This document shows positions 43,139 through 51,900 of a stretch of DNA of 64,000 nucleotides, one piece after another. Under the pieces are notes generated by a model. That model was not told the origin of the DNA. It did no database searches and was given only the letters and a program-made list of their open reading frames with translations. The stretch's first letter is position 1. Each line of letters starts with the position of its first letter. The position numbers and the translations under genes are program-made. The stretch comes from JSC-12 sp033764965 (GTDB lineage: Bacteria > Cyanobacteriota > Cyanobacteriia > Leptolyngbyales > Leptolyngbyaceae). Location of the stretch: positions 1 to 64,000 of the forward strand of contig JANRIN010000156.1 in the NCBI GenBank assembly GCA_033764965.1, given 5' to 3'.

Positions 43139-45718
43139 ATGTCCATGCTTGCCAACGATCGCACCATCGAACTTCCCTGGAACACCCCGCCCCTGAGCTT
43201 ATTAAGTCCAGAACAGCAGGTTCAGTTTAAGCAGCAGGCAGAAGTCCGCCGTTACAATCTGGGCGAAATTCTCTGGTCCACAGACCAACCAGGAACCCAG
43301 GTCTTGGTGTTATCTGGCAAAGTGCGTTTGGTGCCAGAGGATGGGCAGTCCATATTGCTGAAGTCTGGGGATTGGGTGGGAGATTTACTGAAATTGCCAG
43401 GAGCCTGGAAAGCCAGAGTTGCGGATAAAGAAGTGATTGTTGCAGTCTGGCAAACCCAGACCTGGCTGGATGTCTCCTCTAGCGAACTCGATCGCTATTG
43501 GATTGCTCAACGGGTGCGGCTTCAACCTAAGTCTGCTGATGTACCCCAACCGATTTCTGGTTTTCCGTTTGTGGCAGGTGTAAACACCGCCGCCGCTTGT
43601 TTGACGATGGTTGCCACCCACTCACAAAATTCCACCCAACTGGAATGGGTGCAGCGACAACTGCGGGGGCAAAGACCGCCGGATGTTGTTGATGCAGCGG
43701 AAAAACTGGGGCTTCAGTTGCGCCACATCGAAGTGGACTGGGCTGAGTTACGCAAAGTGGGGTTGCCCGCGCTGATGCTGTGGCAGGGACTTGCGCCTGT
43801 TCAGGAAGGCGCAGTCGGGCGGAATGGCGGGAGTAGTTCGCTGCATTGGGTGGTGGTGTATGGCATGAAGGGCGATCGCTTGATTGTTGCCGATCCGCTC
43901 AACCCCAACCAAACCTGTGAAAGCATTCCCCTCTCGCTGCTGGAAGCCACCTGGAGCCGCGAACTCTGGCAAGTTGAACCGATCCAAAAGCAAGAACGGT
44001 TTAATCTGAGTTGGTTTCTGCCCGCCGTCTGGAAGTATCGCACCCTTCTGAGTGAAGTCCTGCTGGCATCCTTCACCTTGCAAATAATTGGTTTAGCGGG
44101 TCCCGTCATTACGCAGGTCGTGATTGACAAGGTAATGGTGCAGGGTAGCCTCTCAACATTGGATGTGATGGCGTTTGCCTTGCTCGCGGTGGCATTCTTT
44201 GAAGCCATTCTGGGAACCTTGCGGCTGTTCATCTTCACTCATACCGCTCGTCGTTTAGATCTAAGCCTTTCTGCCCAGTTGTTTCGCCACTTGATGCGAC
44301 TCCCCCTGTCCTACTTCGAGTCTCGTCGGGTGGGGGACACAGTAGCGCGGGTGCAAGAACTGGAAAATATCCGCCAGTTTCTCACCGGAACTGCCATGAC
44401 GGTGGTGTTAGATGCCATTTTTGCAGTGGTCTATCTCACCATCATGTTCTACTACAGCCCTACCCTCACCTGGGTTTCCCTGGCGGTTTTGCCGCTGTTT
44501 GCCTTACTGACGATCGTATCCACCCCAATTTTGCGCGGTTGGCTCAACGAAACCTTTAACCGCAGTGCTGATAGTCAGTCTTTCCTAGTGGAAACCGTCA
44601 CCGGCATTCACTCCGTCAAGGCACACACCGCAGAGCAAGTCTCTCGCGATCGCTGGGAAGGGTTATTTGCTCGCTTTGTGCGAACCGGATTCCGGGCTTC
44701 CACCACCTCCAACATCAGTAACAACATCGCCAACTTTCTCACTAGCCTCTCGTCTTTGTTGATTCTCTGGTTTGGTGCCAAGTTGGTGATTGAGCAGAAG
44801 CTCACGATCGGTCAACTCGTTGCGTTCCAGATGTTATCCGGTCGCATGACGGGACCACTACTGCGGCTGATTCAACTCTGGCAAAACTTGCAGCAGGTGT
44901 TGCTGTCCGTCGATCGTATTGGGGATATCCTCAACACCGCCCCCGAAGCAGAAACTGGAAGCGGCTTAGTGTTGCCGCCTTTAAAGGGTCAGGTGGAATT
45001 TGATCAAGTCTTCTTCCGCTACAAACCCAACCAGGAGCCTGTTTTACGCGGCATCTCCTTCACCGTCGAACCGGGAATGCTGGTGGGAGTTGTGGGACGC
45101 AGCGGTTCTGGCAAAAGCACCCTCTCAAAGATGATTCAACGCCTTTATCCAGTTGAGTCGGGGCGGATTTTAGTGGATGGATTTGATATTCGCACGGCGG
45201 ATCTTGGCTCTTTGCGTCATCAAATTGGCGTGGTGCTGCAAGAAGACTTCATGTTTAACGGCACCATCTACGACAACATTAGCCTGGGCAATCCAGATGT
45301 CACCTCAGAACAGGTGATTGAAGCGGCACGTCTCGCCGCTGCCCATGATTTTGTGAGTGAACTACCCCACGGCTACGAAACGAATATCGGTGAACGCGGC
45401 ACTTCCCTATCCGGCGGGCAACGGCAACGGTTAGCCCTATCGCGCTTATTTATCTCGGATGCGCCAATTCTCGTGCTAGATGAAGCCACCAGCGCCTTAG
45501 ATAGCGAAACCGAACAACAAGTCCTGCAAAGTTTACAAAAGGTATCAGAGAACCGCACTGTATTCCTCATTGCTCACCGCTTTGCGCCCCTCAAGAAAGC
45601 AGATTTGATCTTGGTGCTGGAGAAGGGCGTTCTGGTGGAGAAGGGGACTCATGATGAGTTGCTGCGGAGTAAGGGATTGTACTGGTCGCTCTATCAACGT
45701 CAGCAAGCGGCCGTATAA
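43139..45718 (+). CDS. ABC exporter with cNMP-like and degenerate C39 domains (type I secretion)
   Basis: An 859-residue exporter. Residues about 20-125 look like a cyclic-nucleotide-binding domain; residues about 140-265 are a C39 peptidase-like domain in which the Cys position is Thr150 (VNTAAACL where DCGxACL is usual), while His236 and Asp252 are kept. Six membrane helices follow at about 300-590 and then the ATPase: Walker A GRSGSGKST at 653-661, LSGGQRQRLALSRLF, Walker B ILVLDEATSALD and the H-loop IAHR. The missing Cys implies a non-cleaving, HlyB-like chaperone domain. Its substrate is probably the giant protein downstream. Confidence 0.93.
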   Translation: MSMLANDRTIELPWNTPPLSLLSPEQQVQFKQQAEVRRYNLGEILWSTDQPGTQVLVLSGKVRLVPEDGQSILLKSGDWVGDLLKLPGAWKARVADKEVIVAVWQTQTWLDVSSSELDRYWIAQRVRLQPKSADVPQPISGFPFVAGVNTAAACLTMVATHSQNSTQLEWVQRQLRGQRPPDVVDAAEKLGLQLRHIEVDWAELRKVGLPALMLWQGLAPVQEGAVGRNGGSSSLHWVVVYGMKGDRLIVADPLNPNQTCESIPLSLLEATWSRELWQVEPIQKQERFNLSWFLPAVWKYRTLLSEVLLASFTLQIIGLAGPVITQVVIDKVMVQGSLSTLDVMAFALLAVAFFEAILGTLRLFIFTHTARRLDLSLSAQLFRHLMRLPLSYFESRRVGDTVARVQELENIRQFLTGTAMTVVLDAIFAVVYLTIMFYYSPTLTWVSLAVLPLFALLTIVSTPILRGWLNETFNRSADSQSFLVETVTGIHSVKAHTAEQVSRDRWEGLFARFVRTGFRASTTSNISNNIANFLTSLSSLLILWFGAKLVIEQKLTIGQLVAFQMLSGRMTGPLLRLIQLWQNLQQVLLSVDRIGDILNTAPEAETGSGLVLPPLKGQVEFDQVFFRYKPNQEPVLRGISFTVEPGMLVGVVGRSGSGKSTLSKMIQRLYPVESGRILVDGFDIRTADLGSLRHQIGVVLQEDFMFNGTIYDNISLGNPDVTSEQVIEAARLAAAHDFVSELPHGYETNIGERGTSLSGGQRQRLALSRLFISDAPILVLDEATSALDSETEQQVLQSLQKVSENRTVFLIAHRFAPLKKADLILVLEKGVLVEKGTHDELLRSKGLYWSLYQRQQAAV

Positions 45719-45721
45719 AAA

Positions 45722-45778
45722 TACGGAGAAAAGCGGCGATCGCGTAGTAATCGATCAGCGGTCTCCGTAAAACTACGG
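45722..45778 (+). promoter_or_regulatory. Two mutually exclusive hairpins between exporter and adhesin
   Basis: TACGGAGA (45722-45729) can pair with TCTCCGTA (45762-45769), or CCGTA (45765-45769) can pair with TACGG (45774-45778) in a compact hairpin with an AAAC loop. The segments share bases, so only one can form at a time. No U-tract follows, so attenuation is only a possibility. The adhesin start follows 124 bases later. Confidence 0.45.
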
Positions 45779-45901
45779 TACTTGAATCCAGCAACCACCG
45801 CACAATGCCGTAAATTCGTCAGTCATTCGATGTATTTTGTAAACTTATATAAGGGATGTCAGCGAAATTCTACCCGTGGGGCATCATAGCATTGCCATTT
45901 C

Positions 45902-48900
45902 ATGGGGTTTATAGAAGCCATGCCGGACAGTATAGGTAATACCCTTAACGACGCTCGATCCATCATCATTGGTACTACCACAAAGAGATTTTCAGATTCG
46001 GTTGAATTTGGCGATCAAGATTATTTTCGCTTCACTCTTGCCAGCGCCAGCAGCTTTAGTCTGTCTCTCACCGGTTTGGGCGCAAATGCCGACGTTGAAC
46101 TTTTAGATAGCATTGGCAACTCGGTCACTGTTGATTCAGTTTTGCTGAGATCAAGCAACGAAGGAACCCTTCCGGATGCGATCAACACAATTTTGAATCC
46201 AGGAACGTACTACATTCGGGTTACTCCAGGTGCTCCAGCCGACCCCAACAACCCTTCAGGCACAACTCCAACCACAAACTACAATCTAGACGTTCGTGCA
46301 GACAATGGTATTAGAAGTGATATTATCTGGCGCTACTATGCTCCTAATACGGGCTTTACCGCCATCTGGCAATTAGAAGGCACAAATTTTCAGACAGAAG
46401 TCTCGGTGTTCACTCAGCCTGACACAGCCTGGGTTGTAGCTGGGAGTGGAGACTTCAACGGAGATGGCATTTCAGATTTGCTCTGGCGGTACTACGGAAA
46501 CAATCCGGCATCAATCGGACAAAACAGTATTTGGCTTTTAGACTCTAACGGGTCTGCCACGTCGTTCTTCTTGATTAATCCTGAGCCAGACACAAACTGG
46601 ATCATTCGCGGGGTTGGCAATTTTGATAATGGTTTTGGCAAGCCAGATATCTTCTGGCAGAATTCTGCGACTGGGCAAATCCGAGCCTGGTTCCTGGACG
46701 ATGCGTATAACGTCACAGCGGCTCCGGTGCTTGGGATTGAAGCGGTTGATTTTAATGCTATTCAGGCAGTCGGCGACTTCAACCAGGATGGCAATACAGA
46801 CTTAGTTGGGCGACAAGCCGAAGTCTATGAAATTAGCTTTTCTACGGGTGGTTTTAACTTTGCTCCGCCGCAGCAAATTGTTCCAGAACCTAACTTGAAT
46901 AAACTGATTCAAGGCAGTGGAGATTTTAATGGAGATGGCTTCTCTGACTTGCTGTGGCGTGACTACTCAACAGGCGCAAACGAAGTCTGGCTCTTAGAAG
47001 GGACGAGTCTCGCCTCTGTTGCACCGATCTTTCCAGTAGGAGATGGTTTATGGCAAGCCATTTCGCCTTACACCAGACGAACTCCTGTCTCTCGACCTGA
47101 TCTGGCGGGCACTCCAAACAACTTCATCATTGGTTTATTAAATGGCAGTGGCGTTTACCGAGATGAAATCACAGCAGCCGATCCAGATGATTATTACCAA
47201 TTTACTTTGGGTAGCAGAACTCGACTGGATCTGGCTTTGAACGGATTGGGGACGAATGCGTTACAGGCAAATCTGGACGTTCAAATCATCAGTTCGACCG
47301 GTACGATCGTTGCTCAAAGTACGAATGGCGGCAGCGTACCAGAATCACTGACCAACTTAAATTTGAATCAGGGAACTTATTTTATTCGTGTGCTGGCAGG
47401 GGAAGCTGGAGCGGCTTCGCTGTATGACCTAGAGTTGACAGTCAATAACTTACCGGTACTGGTTTCAAGTGGACCGATCACCGTCAATGAAGGATTCTCG
47501 CAGACGATTAGTAGCAATGCTTTGCTGGTGACTGATGACAATGATCTGCCCCCTAGAGTGATCTATACCCTGGTTGCTCCTCCCACGCTCGGAAATGGGA
47601 GTCTGCTCTCTAATGGACAGGCACTGTTAGCCAACAGTACCTTTAGCCAAGCAGACATCAACTCTGGTCGGCTTGTTTATCAAAATAATGGCAACGAAAC
47701 AACGCAAGACTCCTTTGTCTTTGCAGTTTCAGATGGACGAGGCGGCACAATTCCCAATACCACGCTGACGATCGTGGTTACGCCTGCCAACGATCCACCC
47801 GTGTTGCGATCGCTCAATCCCCTGGCAGTTACCGAAGGGTTGGTTGCAACCATCAGCAGCAATACGTTGTTAGTAACCGACGTTGAGCAGTCAGCCGCTC
47901 AGATTGTCTATACCCTGAGCAGTTTACCCACCGCAGGTTCCCTATCTCGCCTAGAAGGTAGCTTAATTGGACCGATAACCTTGGGGAGCACCTTCACTCA
48001 AGCAGACATCAACGCGAATCGGATTGGTTTCAGCCAGAATGGTGCCGAAACAACCACCGACAGCTTTACCTTTGTGGCAACTGATGGTGCCGGAGGATTC
48101 CTGAATCCTCAAACACAAACCCTGGCAATCAATGTGACTCCGGTCAATGATCCGCCTGTTCTGTTGACGAACGTTCCTTTAACAGTGAGTCAGGCTGGAC
48201 CAGGTTTCATCACATCAACATTGCTCAGGGCAACCGATGCGGAATTGCTCACCCCCGCTCAACAAGACCAGATTCGCTACACCGTCACCAACCTGCCGAC
48301 CTCAGGCACCTTGTTCTTCAACAGCGTGGCGCAATCTTCGCCCTTTGTCTTTAGTCAGGCGGACTTGAATGCAGGTAATGCGCTGGCTTATGCCCAGGGC
48401 GGCAATCCCAACAACAGCGATCGCTTCACGTTCCGCATTTCGGATGGCACAGCAACAGTTCCGACCACAGGAGACTTTACCTACGAAATCTTTATTCAAC
48501 GGGTTGCTGGTCCGCCGGTATTAGCCACTCTCAATCCCAGAATTACCTTAGATGAGGGAGCCACTGCTCCGATCGACACCGCAACGCTTCAGGTAACTGA
48601 TCCCGACAGTGCCGCCTTCCTGATCACCTACACGTTGGGCGCAACGCCTGCCTCCGGTAGTTTGTTGAGATTGGGAACGGCTCTAACGACGGGGCAAACC
48701 TTCACTCAGCAGGATATTGATAGTAATCGGATTCAATACCAACACAACGGCAACGAACAGCCGCTGACAGACTCTTTCACCTTCACGTTCAAAGATGAAG
48801 CAGGGGCAGGACCCACAGGTACGCAAACCCTGAGCATCACCATCAACTCGGTCAACGATGCGCCCACGCTGCTGACCACCAATCCACAGTTGACGGTTAC

Positions 48901-51900
48901 AGAAGGATTTGCGATCGGCATTAGCCAAACTCTGCTGAATGCCACCGATCCGGACAACTTGGCGCAGGGCATCACTTACAGCGTGGTTGATAGTCCGACG
49001 GGCGGTACGATCCAGCGGTCTGGAACTCAGGTGTCTAGCTTCACTCAGGCAGACATCAACGCGGGACAAATTCAGTATCTCCAAAACGGCTCTGAATCGA
49101 CCTCAGATAGTTTCAGCTTTAATATTGTTGATTCTCTGGGTGCTTCTGGCGGCACCGGAACAGTCAACATCAGTGTCATTCCCTTCAATGATGCTCCGGG
49201 CATAGCCGTCCGAAATCCACTCACTGTGAATGAGGGCGAGACAGCAACTATTGATGGCACCTTCCTAGAAATTACAGACATTGATGGACCTGGACCGATC
49301 ACCTACACCATTGGCTCCTTGCCCAGTAATGGAGTGTTGCGGCGCGGCAACGTGACTTTGAGTACGGGCGGCACCTTCACTCAGGCAGATGTCAGCAATG
49401 GGCAACTGTTCTACATCAACAATGGTAGCGAGACGGCAACGGGCGATCGCTTCACCTTCACCGCGTCCGATGGCGCAACTACGGGAGCCGGAGCACCTGG
49501 CTTAGTGCCGCTCACCACCTTCACCATCACGGTTACTCCCACCAACGACTCTCCCGGCATCTCTCTCAACACCGGATTAACCCTCTCGGAAGGCGGTTTA
49601 TCCACCATCAGCAGCAATGCACTCCGGGCAACCGACCCCGACAACATCGCCTCTCAACTGACCTACAGTGTCCTTTCTGGTCCGTCCAGCGGAACTCTCC
49701 TCAGTGCGGGTGTTGCCATCACCTCCTTTACCCAGGCACAACTGAACGGTAACGCCATCAGTTATCGCCAAAACGGCAGCGAAGTCACCCTGGATGAGTT
49801 CATCTTTGAAGTGGCTGATGGGGTTGGAGGAGCCAGTGGCACGCAAACCTTTAACATCTCCATCACCTCTGTCAATGATGCGCCCACGCTGGTGGCTAAC
49901 ACGGGTATCCCAGTCGATGAAGGTGGTACGGCAACCCTTTCTGATGCCGTACTGCTGGCGGCTGACCCCGATGGACCGAGCGAAAGTGTGATCTTCACCT
50001 TGGGTGCAGCGCCCGGTCGAGGTTCGTTGTTGAGAAATGGACTGACCCTCACCAATGGTCAAACCTTCACTCAGGCAGACATCTCCGGTAGTCTGGTGAG
50101 CTACATCGACAGTGGCAGAGATCCAGTCACGAACGATCGCTTCACCTTTACCGCCTCCGATGGCTCAACGGGTGTGCTACCCCTCAGAACCTTCAGCATC
50201 ACCGTGAGTCCGATTAACGATGCGCCCGTGATTACGGCTCCGACGGTGGCTGTTGCAGCGGAAGACACAACCTTTACATTCACAGGCACGAATGGATTGG
50301 TCGTTGCGGATATCGATGGTGGACCATCCTACAACGTGCAACTGGCGGTACTCTCTGGTGGCACGCTGAACCTGGGATCGACCAGTGGACTCACCGGCTT
50401 GAGTGGTAACAACTCCAGCGCGATCAGCTTCACGGCTCCTTTGGGGAATGTCAACTCGGCGATTCGGAACTTGCGCTATCGCGGTACGCAAGACTTCAAT
50501 GGCGCTGAACTGCTCGTCATTAGTATCAATGATGGCAACAGTGGTGGCTTAGTCGAACAAACGGTGACTATTAATGTCACACCCGTCAATGATGGTCCAA
50601 CCCTAACGGCATCCACCGCATCTCTGAGTCTGTTAGAAGATCAAACTCCAGCACCCACCTTTAATTTCACAGTGAATGATGTGGATGCGGGGGATAGCCC
50701 CTTGAGTGTGGTTCTCAGAGCAACCAATGGCGGTATTAGCGTCAGCGATACGGGCACTCTATCCTTTGATCCGGCGGGGGCGAATGGTTCTAGTGTCGTG
50801 ATCTTCACGGGCACGCTATTGGATGTCCAAACGGCGCTGTCCAGTGTGGCGTATCAAAGCAATCCCAACTACTTTGGGTCCGATCGCATCACCGTCAGCG
50901 TCAACGATCAAGGGGCGAATGGTGCGCCTGGCCCGACTCCTTCTGTGGTCAGCCGCACCATCAACGTCAACGTCACCTCCGTGAATGACCAGCCCACCTT
51001 CACAGTCACGGGCAACTCGGTGATCAATGTGAATGAGGATGCGCCTCAACAGGTGGTGCCCTTCGCCTCCAGCATCTTCTCCGGTGCGATTAACGAAACC
51101 CAGGGATTGTCGTTCTCGATCGCCCCCAGTTCTCCAGCCGATGCGGCGCTCTTACCCAACCTCTTCACCGCCACTCCAACCATCAACTCCACCTCCGGCA
51201 ACCTGACCTTTACTCCCAGAGCCAACGCCAACGGTACGGTGACCTTGCAAGCCTTCCTGGTGGATAACGGCGGTACTGCCAACGGTGGACAAAATACCTC
51301 CGCTCCATTCCAGTTTGTGCTGGAAGTGAACCAGGTGAACGATCGCCCATCCTTCAACCGGGGCACTGTACCCAACGTGACCGAGGATTCCGGTGCAATT
51401 ACGATCAATAACTGGGCAACCAATATTTCCGTTGGACCTACCAGTGTTGCGGCGAACGAAAGCACTCAGGTGCCTAGCTTCATCTTTGAAACCAGTAATC
51501 CCTCTCTATTCGTAGCTGGGCCTGAGGTGGTGAACCTGGCGGGCAACACCGCCGCGCTCACCTTTACTCCGGCTCCTGATGCCAATGGGGTGGCAACGGT
51601 GACGGTGCGCTTGCAGGACGATGGTGGCACTGCCAATGGCGGAGCGGATACCACTGCACCTCAAACCTTCACCATCAATGTGCTGTCTCGCAATGATGCG
51701 CCCACCTTTACCCAACTGGCGACTGATGTAGGTGTGTTGGAAGATGATGTCCAGCAGAGTGTCCAGATTGCCGACAGTATCGTCGTTGGTCCGTTTAATG
51801 AATTGACCCAAACGGCAACCTTTACGATTAGCTCCAACAGCAATCCGAATCTGTTCCTGGCATCCAGTGGAGGCATTGCCCCCTTAATCAATCCCCAAGG

